Part shown: piece after piece, positions 35,944 through 44,929 of the stretch
Numbering within the stretch: the stretch's first letter is position 1
Layout of the letters: each line of letters begins with the position of its first letter
Assembly: GCF_007671725.1 (NCBI RefSeq)
Contig: NZ_VCNM01000002.1
Span: 930,001-994,000, forward strand
Reading direction: 5' to 3'
DNA: 64,000 nucleotides
Source: Halorubrum depositum
GTDB taxonomy: Archaea > Halobacteriota > Halobacteria > Halobacteriales > Haloferacaceae
Notes under the pieces: generated by a model
Told to the model about the DNA's origin: nothing
The model's database searches: none
What the model saw: only the letters and a program-made list of their open reading frames with translations
Made by a program: the position numbers and the translations under genes

Positions 35944-37164
35944 TCAATCGGACCGGTTTCGCGCCTCGGCGTCGCCGAGCAGCGCCGCCATCGACCGCTC
36001 GACCGTCGCCGCGGCCGCCTCCACCTCCCGCACGCGGACGTACTCGCGCTCGGCGTGCGCGACCGCGCCGGCGTCGTCGGCGAGGTCGCCGGGGCCGAAC
36101 ACGACGGTCGGCGCCGGCGCGAAGTACGACGCCTCCGTCGCCGCCCCGAACGGGCGCACCGCGCCGCCGCGGTCCGCCGGAAGCCCGACCGAATCGGCCG
36201 CCGTCCGCGCCGCGTTCGCGACCGCCTCCACCAGCTCGTGGTCGGGGTCAGTCGAGAACGCCTCGAAGAAGGGCGATTCGCGGTCGGTGAGCGCGACGTC
36301 GACGCCGACGTCGTCGGGGACGCGCGATCGCACCGCGGCCGCGAGCGACGAGCGGAACCCCTCGGCCGTCTCCGGCGGGACGCTCCGTCGGTCGACGGTG
36401 ATCGCGCAGTCCGCGGGCACCTGGTTCGTCGCCTCGCCGCCCTCGATGACGGTCGGCGTGAGCTTCGGCGGGCCGAGCTGCGGGTGTTCGTCGGCGTCCG
36501 CGTCGAACGTCCGGATCGCGGCGAGCGCGCCCTCGGCGGCCGCGACGGCGTTCGCGCCGGCGAACTCCGCGGCGTGAGCCGCGGTGCCCGACAGCTCGAC
36601 GGTCCCCTGGAACCGTCCCTTCGCGGCGGTGCAGGCGTCGAGGCCGGTGGGCTCGCCGACTAAGTACAGGTCGCCGTCGAGGCGGTCCTCGGTCCCCGGC
36701 AGCTTCCCCGTCAGCGCCGCCGCGCCGAGCGACAGCGCCTCCTCGTCGGGCGTGAGCGCGAGCGTGAGCCGGCCGCGCTCCGGGTCGGCGGCGAGGAATC
36801 CAGACAGGAGCGCCGCGAGCGGTCCCTTCGCGTCGCAGGCGCCGCGTCCACGGATCACTTCCTCGGAGGGCGCGTCGCCCGGCTCGGCCCCGGTCCGCTC
36901 GCCCTCGCGGGCCGCTCCCCGCTCGAAGGGGACGTGCGGCGTCACCGTGTCGAGGTGGGTGTTCGCCACGAGGTGGGGCCCGGCGTCCGGCGCGGGCGAC
37001 CGCTTCTCGGCGAGCACGCAGCCGCCGGCGACGACCTCGCTCTCGACGCCGAACCGGTCCAGCGTCTCGACGACGAGCTCGCGGGTCCCGTCGACGGACT
37101 CGTGAGAGGGCGTCCGGACGGCGCGGTCGAGGAAGGAGACGGGGTCGAACGACGGGTCGCTCAT
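35944..37164 (-). CDS. dapE: Succinyl-diaminopimelate desuccinylase-type M20 peptidase
   Basis: A 406-residue zinc amidohydrolase. The M20 metal ligands are visible in VANTHLDTVTPH (His), GRGACDAKGPLAAL (Asp) and LTPDEEALSLGAAALTG (Glu pair), with a dimerisation domain at about 190-310. In this operon it removes succinate from N-succinyl-LL-diaminopimelate. It is the last gene, and its ATG overlaps the dapF stop by four bases. The family also includes acetylornithine and lysine deacylases; the operon argues for DapE. Confidence 0.87.
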   Translation of the reverse strand: MSDPSFDPVSFLDRAVRTPSHESVDGTRELVVETLDRFGVESEVVAGGCVLAEKRSPAPDAGPHLVANTHLDTVTPHVPFERGAAREGERTGAEPGDAPSEEVIRGRGACDAKGPLAALLSGFLAADPERGRLTLALTPDEEALSLGAAALTGKLPGTEDRLDGDLYLVGEPTGLDACTAAKGRFQGTVELSGTAAHAAEFAGANAVAAAEGALAAIRTFDADADEHPQLGPPKLTPTVIEGGEATNQVPADCAITVDRRSVPPETAEGFRSSLAAAVRSRVPDDVGVDVALTDRESPFFEAFSTDPDHELVEAVANAARTAADSVGLPADRGGAVRPFGAATEASYFAPAPTVVFGPGDLADDAGAVAHAEREYVRVREVEAAAATVERSMAALLGDAEARNRSD

Positions 37165-38111
37165 CGGGGGTCGGCCGGCAGCGTGCCGGTGAACTCGTGA
37201 GCGACGGGCCCGGTCAGCGTCGCGTGGCCCGCGTCGGGCACCGTGATCTCCAGTTCACCGCCCGGCGGGCGGCTCACGGCGGACTCACCGTCGATCAGGT
37301 CGAGCCGGCGCGCGGCGGCGACGACCGCCACCGCGCCGGTCCCGCAGGAGCGGGTCTCGCCCTCGACGCCGCGCTCGAAGGTGCGCTGGTCGAGGACCGC
37401 CGGCCCGTCGCCGCTCCCGTCGTCGACGACCGCCGCGAGGTTCACGTTCGCGCCCTCGGGGAAGACGTCGGCGTGACGGACCGGCGGGGCGACGGCGTCG
37501 AGGTCGACCGCGTCGATGCCGTCGGGGTCGTCGCGCCCGCCGTCGACGAACGCGACCGCGTGCGGGACGCCGGTGTTGACCGCCGTGACGGTCAGCCCCG
37601 CGACCGGCTCGTCGATCAGGGGCTCGTCGCGGGCGACCGGCACCCGCCGCGGGTCGAACGTCGGCTCGCCCATCTCGATGGTCGCGGCGGTCGCGTCGGC
37701 GTTCACCGAGGCGCGGCGGGTGCCGGCCTGCGTGTCGATCATGAACTCGCGGTCGCCGGTCCGGTCGTGGGCCCACCGGGCGACGACGCGCGCGCCGTTG
37801 CCGCACATCGTCGCCGTCGAGCCGTCGGGCTGGACCAGCGTCATCACGACGCGCGTCGGGTCGAACCGCTCCTCGACGCTTAAAAAGAGGACGCCGTCGG
37901 CGCCGCGGCGGTCGGCGTTCCCGTCGGGGCCGGTGACGCCGTCGCCCTCGACGCCGGCGCCGAAGTCCGCCCCGTTTACGCCCGTCTCTCGGTCGCAGTG
38001 GGCGCGCGCGAACGCCGCGCGGTCGCCGACGCTCTCCGCGCTCGCGTCCACGACGAGGAAGTCGTTGCCCGTGCCGTGGTACTTCTCGACCGGGACGGCG
38101 TGGGTGCTCAT
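37161..38111 (-). CDS. dapF: Diaminopimelate epimerase
   Basis: A 316-residue enzyme converting LL- to meso-diaminopimelate. The two catalytic cysteines are in ATMCGNGARVVARW and ETRSCGTGAVAV, and the N-terminal YHGTGNDFLVVDA is conserved. It has an extra Gly/Asp-rich stretch at about residues 44-75. The gene overlaps lysA and dapE by four bases each. Confidence 0.94.
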   Translation of the reverse strand: MSTHAVPVEKYHGTGNDFLVVDASAESVGDRAAFARAHCDRETGVNGADFGAGVEGDGVTGPDGNADRRGADGVLFLSVEERFDPTRVVMTLVQPDGSTATMCGNGARVVARWAHDRTGDREFMIDTQAGTRRASVNADATAATIEMGEPTFDPRRVPVARDEPLIDEPVAGLTVTAVNTGVPHAVAFVDGGRDDPDGIDAVDLDAVAPPVRHADVFPEGANVNLAAVVDDGSGDGPAVLDQRTFERGVEGETRSCGTGAVAVVAAARRLDLIDGESAVSRPPGGELEITVPDAGHATLTGPVAHEFTGTLPADPR

Positions 38112-39517
38112 CGCTCTCCCCCCGTCTCCGGTTCGGTGGGCGTTCCGGGCTCCGTCGCCGTCTCCGGCCGGTCGGCCGCTCGCTCGGCGGCCGTCACGTC
38201 GGCGAGGCTCTCCCGGCGTCGGGCGATCGTCGCGGTTCCGTCGTCGAGCGCGACCTCCGCCGGCCGCGGTCGTGAGTTGTATTGGCTCGCCATCTCGTAT
38301 CCGTACGCGCCCGCGATCCCGACCGCGAGGAGGTCCCCGCGGACCGGGTCGGCGAGCGCTCGGTCCCTACAGAGGGTATCGCCGGTCTCACAGATAGGTC
38401 CGGCGACCGTGACAGCGGTTGCCTCCCGCTCCTCGGGGGCCGGCGCGTCGCTCCCGTCGGCTCCCCGTCCCCCGCCGAGGTTCCTGATCGGGTGGTACGC
38501 GTCGTACATCGCCGGGCGAAGCAGGTCCGTCATCCCGGCGTCGACGCCGACGACGCGCTCGTCGGGCGTCGGCTTCACCGTGTTCACGCGCGTCAGGAGG
38601 AGGCCCGCGTCGGCGACGACGTACCGGCCGGGCTCGATCGCGAGGTCGACGCCCGCGGGCAGCGGCGCGACGGCCTCGCGGGTCGCCTCGGCGACCGCCG
38701 AGAGGTCGAGCGGGGGATCCGCCTCCTCGTAGGGGACGCCGAACCCGCCGCCGACGTCGACGTACTCGAGGTCGAGGGGGGCGGCGTCGCCGGTCGGATC
38801 GGTCAGGTCGCGCGCCAGCTCGCCCATCCGCGCGACCATCTCGCGGTGGCTGTCCAGCTGGTCGGGGTCGATGCCGGATCCGGCGTGGGCGTGGATCCCG
38901 ACCACGTCGAAGCGCTCGGCGGCCGCGCGGGCCGCGTCGGCCGCGCGGTCGTACGGGATCCCGAACTTCGCCGCGCCGCCGGTCCGGACCTTCGCGTGGT
39001 GGCCGGCGCCGACGCCGGGATTCACCCGGACGCAGACGCGCCCGTCGTAGCCGCGCTCGGCGAGGCGGTCGAGGGTGTCGACCGCGCCGACGGTGACAGT
39101 GAGGTCGGGCTCCGCCTCGGCGACGCCGACGACGTAGTCGAGGTCGCGGGCGGGCGGGTTGACCGCGGTGTAGTGGAGGCGGTCGCCGCCGAAGCCGGCC
39201 GCCAGCGCGCGGTCGACCTCGCCCGCCGAGGCGCACTCGGCGTCGAGCCCGGCCTCGCGGACCGCTTCGAGGACCGCCCGTCCGGTGTGGGCCTTCACGG
39301 CGTACCGGACGTCGGCGTCCGGGAAGGCGTCGCGCAGGCGCTCGCAGTTCTCGCGCACGCGGTCGAGGTCCTGCACGTAGAGGGGCGTGCCGTGCTCGGC
39401 CGCGAGGGCGGCGAGGCGGTCCGCGTCCCAGTCGCTCACGCGCCGGACCGGGGGGTCGCCGTCGGCGGGATCGTCGCCGCCGGAGTCGGCCGCCGCCCCC
39501 GCGTCGCGGTCGCTCAT
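38108..39517 (-). CDS. lysA: Diaminopimelate decarboxylase
   Basis: A 469-residue PLP enzyme that makes lysine from meso-diaminopimelate. The PLP lysine is in DVRYAVKAHTGRAV (about residues 70-83), the glycine loop is YVDVGGGFGVPYEE, the PLP-phosphate contact is EPGRYVV and the substrate-site Cys is GPICETGD. Acidic tails flank both ends. It overlaps dapD and dapF by four bases. Confidence 0.94.
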   Translation of the reverse strand: MSDRDAGAAADSGGDDPADGDPPVRRVSDWDADRLAALAAEHGTPLYVQDLDRVRENCERLRDAFPDADVRYAVKAHTGRAVLEAVREAGLDAECASAGEVDRALAAGFGGDRLHYTAVNPPARDLDYVVGVAEAEPDLTVTVGAVDTLDRLAERGYDGRVCVRVNPGVGAGHHAKVRTGGAAKFGIPYDRAADAARAAAERFDVVGIHAHAGSGIDPDQLDSHREMVARMGELARDLTDPTGDAAPLDLEYVDVGGGFGVPYEEADPPLDLSAVAEATREAVAPLPAGVDLAIEPGRYVVADAGLLLTRVNTVKPTPDERVVGVDAGMTDLLRPAMYDAYHPIRNLGGGRGADGSDAPAPEEREATAVTVAGPICETGDTLCRDRALADPVRGDLLAVGIAGAYGYEMASQYNSRPRPAEVALDDGTATIARRRESLADVTAAERAADRPETATEPGTPTEPETGGER

Positions 39518-40353
39518 TCGCGGAGGGCGTCCTCGCGCCGCGTCGCCTCCAGCGTGTCCTCCTCGACGTGGGTCGCGACGACCGCGGGCTTGTACGCGCC
39601 GCCCTCGAACAGCTCGTGGTCGCCGACGGACGACTCGACCATCCGGGTGAACGCCCGGCGGTCGGCCGGGAGGTGGCCGTAGAGGACCTCCTCCTCGACG
39701 AGGTCGTAGACCGGGATCCGCGGCGTGAGGAGGGTGTTCTCACCGACGATCGAGTTCTCGCCGACGCGGAAGCCCGAGGTGACCCGACAGCCGGCGCCGA
39801 GCGAGACGCCGTCCTCGACCACGACCGGCGCGTCCTCGACGGGTTCGAGGACGCCGCCGATCAGCGTGTTGGCGCCGAGCTTCACGTTCTCGCCGAGCTG
39901 CGCGCAGGAGCCGACCGTGTCGCAGGAGTCGACGAGGGTGCCGTCGCCGACGTGCGCGCCCATGTTGACGAACGAGGGGCTCATCATGATGCAGTCGCTC
40001 CCGAGGTACGCGCCGCGGCGGATGACGGTGCCGTCGGGGGTGTTGCGGGTGCCGCGCTCGCCGAGGTCGGCGGTGTCGCGCAACGGGAGCACGTCGTAGT
40101 AGGTGACGCCGCCGTGCTCGCGGGGCTCCGTCTCGCGCAGGCCGAAGTTCAGCAGGATGCCTCGCTTGACCCACTCGTTGGCCTCCCAGGTGGTCACGTC
40201 GTCGCCGGTCTTCTCGGCGGCGCGGACCTCGCCAGCCTCCAGCGCCGAGAGGAACGACTCGAGGACCTCGGCGTCCTCGCTCGTCGCGTCGGCGACGGTC
40301 AGTCCCTCCTGATAGCGGTCCCACAGGTCGGATACGTCGGATTCGAGCGTCAT
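39514..40353 (-). CDS. dapD: Tetrahydrodipicolinate N-succinyltransferase
   Basis: A 279-residue left-handed beta-helix acyltransferase. Hexapeptide repeats run from about residue 115 to 215 (VIRRGAYLGSDCIMMSPSFVNMGAHVGDGTLVD and on). It adds succinyl groups to tetrahydrodipicolinate, so the operon uses the succinylase variant of the pathway. It starts 57 bases after dapB with its own TATA-like element upstream. Its stop overlaps the lysA ATG. Confidence 0.93.
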   Translation of the reverse strand: MTLESDVSDLWDRYQEGLTVADATSEDAEVLESFLSALEAGEVRAAEKTGDDVTTWEANEWVKRGILLNFGLRETEPREHGGVTYYDVLPLRDTADLGERGTRNTPDGTVIRRGAYLGSDCIMMSPSFVNMGAHVGDGTLVDSCDTVGSCAQLGENVKLGANTLIGGVLEPVEDAPVVVEDGVSLGAGCRVTSGFRVGENSIVGENTLLTPRIPVYDLVEEEVLYGHLPADRRAFTRMVESSVGDHELFEGGAYKPAVVATHVEEDTLEATRREDALRE

Positions 40354-40378
40354 TGGGTGAAGTATGGATGAGTGTCGG

Positions 40379-40388
40379 TATTTATTCG
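40379..40388 (-). promoter_or_regulatory. Internal TATA-like box before dapD
   Basis: Read on the minus strand the sequence is CGAATAAATA, centred about 30 bases before the dapD ATG at 40353. It lies in the only sizeable gap of the dap operon (57 bases) and could start a dapD-lysA-dapF-dapE transcript. Confidence 0.45.
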
Positions 40389-40410
40389 TCGATATGTGTA
40401 TGTTCTGCGG

Positions 40411-41205
40411 TTATTCGCTCCCGGCGTCGAGCACGTCGTCGAAGCCGTACCAGCCGGGGTCGCGGCCGGCGAGCCAGTCGGCGGCGTCGAGCGCGCCCTC
40501 GGCGAACACCCCGCGGTCGCCCGCGCGGTGCGTGAGCGAGAGCGTCTCGCGGTTCCCGGCCACGAGCACCTCGTGCTCGCCGGTGACGTCGCCCGCGCGC
40601 CGGGCGTGGACCCCGATCTCGCCGGCCTCGCGGGGCGCGTCGCCCTCGCGGCCGTGGACCCGCTCGTCGAGGTCGTCGCGGACCGACTCCACGTCGTCGA
40701 GAATCGACTTCGCGGTGCCCGAGGGGGCGTCGCGCTTCCCGTTGTGGTGCGTCTCCGTCAGCTCCACGTCGTAGCCGGGGAGCGCGGCCGCGGCCTCGCG
40801 GACCGCGCGGCGGAGCGCGGCGACGCCGCGTGCGAAGTTCGACGCCTTGAGCACCGGGACCGCGTCGCTCGCGGCCCGGAGGCCGTCGAGCTGCCCGCCC
40901 TCGAAGCCGGTCGTCCCGGTGACCAGCGGGACGCCCGCGTCGGCGCAGGCCTCGGCGTAGGCGACCGCCGAGGCCGGCCCGGTGAAGTCGACGAGGACGT
41001 CCGCGGACTCGGCCGCGAGCAGCTCCCCCAGCCGGTCGGCGTCGTCGACCGCGACGCCCGCGACGGGCTCTGTCGCGGTGCGGTTGACCGCGACCGCGAC
41101 GGCGACGCCCTCGCGGTCGACCGCGGCCTCGATCACCTCGCGGCCCATGCGACCGCCCGCGCCGGTGACGGCGACGGACAGGGGGTCGGTCGGGCCGTCG
41201 CTCAT
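40411..41205 (-). CDS. dapB: 4-Hydroxy-tetrahydrodipicolinate reductase
   Basis: A 264-residue NAD(P)H-dependent reductase. The nucleotide-binding loop VTGAGGRMGREV is at about residues 13-24, and the substrate motif ETHHNGKRDAPSGTA at about 151-165 holds the catalytic His pair and Lys. It acts after DapA. Its ATG overlaps the dapA stop by four bases. Confidence 0.95.
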   Translation of the reverse strand: MSDGPTDPLSVAVTGAGGRMGREVIEAAVDREGVAVAVAVNRTATEPVAGVAVDDADRLGELLAAESADVLVDFTGPASAVAYAEACADAGVPLVTGTTGFEGGQLDGLRAASDAVPVLKASNFARGVAALRRAVREAAAALPGYDVELTETHHNGKRDAPSGTAKSILDDVESVRDDLDERVHGREGDAPREAGEIGVHARRAGDVTGEHEVLVAGNRETLSLTHRAGDRGVFAEGALDAADWLAGRDPGWYGFDDVLDAGSE

Positions 41206-42203
41206 TCCGCGTCCCCCGCCGCCGCGGGCTCGACGGCCTCGGGGTCGACGGTGCCGGGCGCGCTCTCGTCGTACTCGGCCAGCAGCTCGCGGAGGACTTC
41301 GCGGCGCTCGGCGGAGAGCCGCGAGAGCGGCGAGCGGACCAGCGGCCCGCCCTGGCCGCGGATGTGCATCGCCTCCTTCACCGGGATCGGGTTCGTCTCG
41401 GCGAACAGCTCGCGGACGAGCGGCGAGAGCTCGTGGTGGAGCGCGCGGGCGCGGTCGTAATCCCCTGAGAGCGCGGCGCCGACCATCGCGCAGGAGCGCT
41501 CCGGCTCGACGTTGCCGACGACGCTGATCGTGCCGGTCCCGCCGATGGAGATGACTGGTAAGGTGAGCCCGTCGTCGCCGGAGAGCACGGAGAACGCCTC
41601 GCCGCGGGTGCGCTCGATAACCTCGCTGATCAGGTTCAGGTCGCCCGAGGCCGCCTTGTACCCCTGGATGTTCGGGTGTTCCGCGAGCTCGGCCGTGACG
41701 TCGACGGGGATCGACTGGCCGGTCCGGCTCGGGACGTTGTAGACGATCTGCGGGAGGTCGACCTCGTCGGCGATGGTGCGGTAGTGGTTCAGGAAGCCCT
41801 GCGCCTCCGGCTTGTTGTAGTACGGGGAGATGAGGAGGAGGCCGTCCGCGCCCGCGTCGGCGGCGCGCCGGGAGAGCGAGAGCGCCTCGGCGGTGTTGTT
41901 CGATCCGGTGCCGGCGATCACGGGGATGTCGTCGAGGGCGTCACGGACCGTCTCGATCACGTCGACGTGCTCGTCGTGGCTCATCGTCGCCGACTCGCCG
42001 GTGGAGCCGACGGGGACGACCCCGTCGACGCCCGCGCGTTCGAGGTAGCGAGCGTTGTCGGCGAGCTGCTCGTGGTCGACCTCGTCGTCCTCGGTGAACG
42101 GGGTCGTCATCGCCGGGTACACCCCCTCGAAGGGCTCGTCGGTCTGTTCTCGGTCCGTCTCGGTCTGTGCTCCGTAGGGCGTCGTGGTGGTCGCGTCTGT
42201 CAT
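41202..42203 (-). CDS. dapA: 4-Hydroxy-tetrahydrodipicolinate synthase
   Basis: A 333-residue Schiff-base aldolase that condenses aspartate semialdehyde and pyruvate, the first step of the lysine branch. Catalytic residues are Lys183 (GYKAASGD), Tyr155 (VYNVPSR) and the GSTGES loop at 67-72; Arg160 in PSRTG binds the substrate carboxylate. An N-terminal extension of about 25 residues (Thr-rich) is unusual; a later start is possible. First gene of the dap operon. Upstream are two copies of ATCGCAGACACC and a distant TATA box. Confidence 0.93.
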   Translation of the reverse strand: MTDATTTTPYGAQTETDREQTDEPFEGVYPAMTTPFTEDDEVDHEQLADNARYLERAGVDGVVPVGSTGESATMSHDEHVDVIETVRDALDDIPVIAGTGSNNTAEALSLSRRAADAGADGLLLISPYYNKPEAQGFLNHYRTIADEVDLPQIVYNVPSRTGQSIPVDVTAELAEHPNIQGYKAASGDLNLISEVIERTRGEAFSVLSGDDGLTLPVISIGGTGTISVVGNVEPERSCAMVGAALSGDYDRARALHHELSPLVRELFAETNPIPVKEAMHIRGQGGPLVRSPLSRLSAERREVLRELLAEYDESAPGTVDPEAVEPAAAGDAE

Positions 42204-42524
42204 GGGTGAGTGCGGGTGTCTGCGATTCGTCGGTGTCTGCGATCGGTCGAACGGACTGCGCGCGGGTCGGGGGTCGTCCGGGACGGGGTCGCCACTCCCG
42301 CCGGCGGACGGCTCACGCGCGTTTTTTCGAGAAGAGCCGCGTCGCTGACGGCGTCGGCGAGCCGCGTCCGGACGCGGGTCGGGTCACACCCGTACTGGAC
42401 GCCTGTACCGCTTATAAGTTGTGTCTCTGGTCGAAACTGCCGGTCGACGGACGGGCTCCCGGAGCGCCGTCCACGGGTCGAGCACGCACACCTTTTAGGT
42501 CGCCGACGCGTCTTCACCGATCTC
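42204..42524. other. Divergent regulatory region between dapA and the HD gene
   Basis: These 321 bases hold no gene. For dapA the only good TATA (CTTATAAG, 42411-42418) is 208-215 bases before the ATG, so its transcript would have a leader of about 185 bases. Two copies of ATCGCAGACACC (minus strand, 17 bases apart, at about 42213-42242) lie just before the dapA ATG. For the HD gene a CTTTTAG element (42492-42498) sits 27-33 bases before its ATG. The run of six T at 42322-42327 lies within the possible dapA leader, but on the opposite strand. Confidence 0.45.
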
Positions 42525-43379
42525 ATGACCGACCCGGCCGAGTCTCCGAGCAACCCGGACATCGATCCCGACACCGACGCCGACCGCCACGAGTACGACC
42601 CCGACGCCGAGCACGCCTTCCCCGACGACCGGCTCAACGAGATGCTCGACCGGATCGCCTCGGACGCGGAGATCACCGCGTACCTGGCGGCGCAGAACGT
42701 CAACCCCGTCGACCGGAAGGGGTACAACGACCACGGCGCGAAGCATATCGAGATCGTGCGGGACCGCGCGCTCCGGCTGTACGACCTGCTGAAGGCCGGC
42801 GGCGTCGAGTTCAACGGCGCCCGCCAGCAGGGGCTCGACGAGGCCGACGAGGCGGTCGTCATCGCGCTCGCGGCGACGCTCCACGACATCGGCCACGTCG
42901 TCCACCGCCACGACCACCCGTACTACTCGATCCCGCTCGCGGCCGACCTGCTCGACGACCTCCTTCCCTCCTTCTACGACGTGACCGAGCAGGTGCGCGT
43001 GAAGGCGGAGGTGCTCCACGCGATCCTCTGTCACCACACCGAGGAGCAGCCGCTGACGCTGGAGGCCGGCGTCGTCCGGATCGCCGACGGGCTCGACATG
43101 GAGCGCGGGCGCTCGCGGGTCCCCTACGAGGAGGGCGGCCGCGGGATCAACACCGTCTCCTCGCAGGCGATCGAGCGCGTCTCGCTACGCCAGGGCGAGG
43201 AGACGCCCGTGCAGATCGTGATCCGGATGAACAACGCCGCGGGCGTCTACCAGGTGGACTCCCTGCTGAAGGCGAAGATGGAGGGGTCCCTGCTGGAAGA
43301 CCGGATCCAGACGATCGCGATCAACACCCACAGCAACGGCGACGGGACGGAGTCGATCGTCGACCGGATCGAGCTGTGA
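42525..43379 (+). CDS. HD-domain phosphohydrolase-like protein
   Basis: A 284-residue protein. The HD domain has metal-ligand candidates at His74 (GAKHIEIV), His120/Asp121 (ATLHDIGHVVHRHDH), CHHTEE near residue 171, and an Asp in RIADGLDMERG. The C-terminal 75 residues form a separate beta domain. HD enzymes cleave nucleotides or phosphodiesters. The substrate is unknown. The leaderless start at 42525 is supported by the TTTTAG element upstream; the first 35 residues are acidic and probably disordered. Confidence 0.82.
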   Translation: MTDPAESPSNPDIDPDTDADRHEYDPDAEHAFPDDRLNEMLDRIASDAEITAYLAAQNVNPVDRKGYNDHGAKHIEIVRDRALRLYDLLKAGGVEFNGARQQGLDEADEAVVIALAATLHDIGHVVHRHDHPYYSIPLAADLLDDLLPSFYDVTEQVRVKAEVLHAILCHHTEEQPLTLEAGVVRIADGLDMERGRSRVPYEEGGRGINTVSSQAIERVSLRQGEETPVQIVIRMNNAAGVYQVDSLLKAKMEGSLLEDRIQTIAINTHSNGDGTESIVDRIEL

Positions 43380-43479
43380 GCGGACCGTCCCGTCTCGTGC
43401 GGCCCGGGCCGCTCGGTGTCGGGCGGTCAGGACCGTCCCGTGTCGTAACGGCTTTGCGCGTGGCCGGGACAGTGCGGGT

Positions 43480-44001
43480 ATGACCGACGCCGACGCGCTC
43501 GCGGACTTACGGACCGGCGCCGACTACCAGTTCGGCGCCGCCGCCGGCCGCGCCCTCTTCCCCCCGGACGAGCCCCTGACGGTCCGCCGGTCGAGCGGCG
43601 GCCGCCCGCGACAGGTGATCGTCGGCGACGTCGACGACACGCCCGGGAGCTCCGAGGGCGACCGCCTCGTCTCGTACGGCACCGACGGGCGCTTCACGCT
43701 CGGGGTCGCCGGCGGCCGGCGGCTGCGCGAGGCGCTCGCCCCGCCGCGACACCGGATGGTCGTCGGCGAGGAGAGCGAGCCGTTCGTCCGCGAGGGGCGC
43801 AACGCCTTCGCGAAGTTCGTGACCGCGGCCGACGACGGGATCCGCCCCGGCGACGAGGTGCTCGTCGTCGACGAGGCGGACGCGCTGTTCGCGGTCGGCC
43901 GCGCGGAGCTCTCCGGCGCGGAGGCCGAGGCGTTCGCGAGCGGCGTCGCGGTGAAGGTGCGGAACGGGGTCGGCGGCGACGGCGCCGGCGACGTGGAATA
44001 G
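43480..44001 (+). CDS. PUA-domain RNA-binding protein
   Basis: A 173-residue protein whose C-terminal half (about residues 75-165) reads as a PUA domain (HRMVVGEESEPFVREGRNAFAKFVTAADDGIRPGDEVLVVD). The N-terminal part resembles the small domain that precedes PUA in archaeal tRNA-guanine transglycosylase or archaeosine synthase. It has no catalytic domain of its own, so it may be an accessory factor for tRNA or rRNA modification. Confidence 0.78.
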   Translation: MTDADALADLRTGADYQFGAAAGRALFPPDEPLTVRRSSGGRPRQVIVGDVDDTPGSSEGDRLVSYGTDGRFTLGVAGGRRLREALAPPRHRMVVGEESEPFVREGRNAFAKFVTAADDGIRPGDEVLVVDEADALFAVGRAELSGAEAEAFASGVAVKVRNGVGGDGAGDVE

Positions 44002-44062
44002 CCGGCGTCGACGCGGAGTAGTCGACCGAAACGACCATTCCCCGCCCCCGTCACGCACGCGT

Positions 44063-44749
44063 ATGCACGTCGTCGTCAACGCCGCCCAGAGCGTCGACGG
44101 GAAGCTCGCGACGCGGTGCCGGGAGCAGCTCCGCATCTCGGGGCCGGAAGACTTCGACCGGGTCGACCGGGTCAGGGCCGCCGCCGACGCGGTGCTCGTC
44201 GGCGTCGGGACGGTGCTCGCCGACGACCCGCACCTCACGCTCGACGAGGAGGACCGCCGGGTCCAGCGCCTGCGGAACGGGCGCCCCGGCCACCCGGCCC
44301 GCGTCGTCGTCGACTCGGAGGGACGCACGCCGACCGACGCCCGGATCCTCGACGACGCGGCGACGACGTACCTGCTCGTCTCGCCGGCGACGGCCGAGGA
44401 GCGCCGCGAGGCGCTGACCGCGGCCGGCGCGGAGGTCGTCGCGGTCGATGAGGAGACCGACGGGGGGCACGTCGACCTCGCGGCCGGGTTCGCGGCGCTG
44501 GCCGACCGCGGCGTCGACCGCCTGATGGTCGAGGGGGGCGGCGAGGTGATCTACTCCTGTTTCGCGGCGGGGCTCGTCGACGAGCTCCACGTGTACGTCG
44601 GGTCATTGGTGGTCGGCGGCCGCGACGCGCCGACGCTCGCCGACGGCGAGGGGTTCACCGAGGCGTTCCCGCGGCTGGACCTGGTCGACGCGGAGCGGCT
44701 CGACGACGGGATCGTGCTCTCGTACGAGGTCCGGGGCGACGCCGAGTGA
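44063..44749 (+). CDS. 2,5-Diamino-6-ribosylamino-pyrimidinone 5'-phosphate reductase
   Basis: A 228-residue reductase of the RibD C-terminal/dihydrofolate reductase-like fold, acting in archaeal riboflavin and F420 precursor synthesis. Hallmarks are VNAAQSVDGKLA at the N-terminus, DAVLVGVGTVLADDPHL (about residues 41-57) and LMVEGGGEVIYSCF (about 153-166), which bind NADPH and substrate. The length matches archaeal ArfC/RIB7 proteins. It follows the PUA gene by 61 bases and is probably separately transcribed. Confidence 0.9.
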   Translation: MHVVVNAAQSVDGKLATRCREQLRISGPEDFDRVDRVRAAADAVLVGVGTVLADDPHLTLDEEDRRVQRLRNGRPGHPARVVVDSEGRTPTDARILDDAATTYLLVSPATAEERREALTAAGAEVVAVDEETDGGHVDLAAGFAALADRGVDRLMVEGGGEVIYSCFAAGLVDELHVYVGSLVVGGRDAPTLADGEGFTEAFPRLDLVDAERLDDGIVLSYEVRGDAE

Positions 44750-44921
44750 GGCCCCGGCGCCGCCCCCGAGACCCCGCGGGCGACGCCCGGTAGCGCCCGC
44801 GAACGGTGACCGGCGGTGCTCCGAGGAACGTTTCATAAATAGCGATGGGTGTGTGATCGTTCGCCACGGATCGGCGGGTATACGGCCCGTGCTACCGGGT
44901 TACACCCGATCCACCGAAGTC

Positions 44922-44929
44922 TTTATATG
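44922..44929 (+). promoter_or_regulatory. TATA box and leader of the coiled-coil gene
   Basis: TTTATATG lies 143-150 bases before the ATG at 45072, so transcription from about 44952 would give a leader of about 120 bases. The leader holds the palindrome CTGGTACCAG (44947-44956), a hairpin ACCGCT/AGCGGT just before the gene, and GGTGAT (45053-45058), complementary to the 16S rRNA 3' end. A second AT-rich motif (TTTCATAAATA, 44831-44841) lies further up. Nothing else was seen in the 322-base gap 44750-45071. Confidence 0.5.

Noticed and set aside
42200-42300. A possible 31-codon leader peptide (GTG start) ending at the dapA ATG
   Set aside because: It contains no Lys codon, so it does not fit attenuation by lysine, and open frames of this length are common by chance in such GC-rich DNA.
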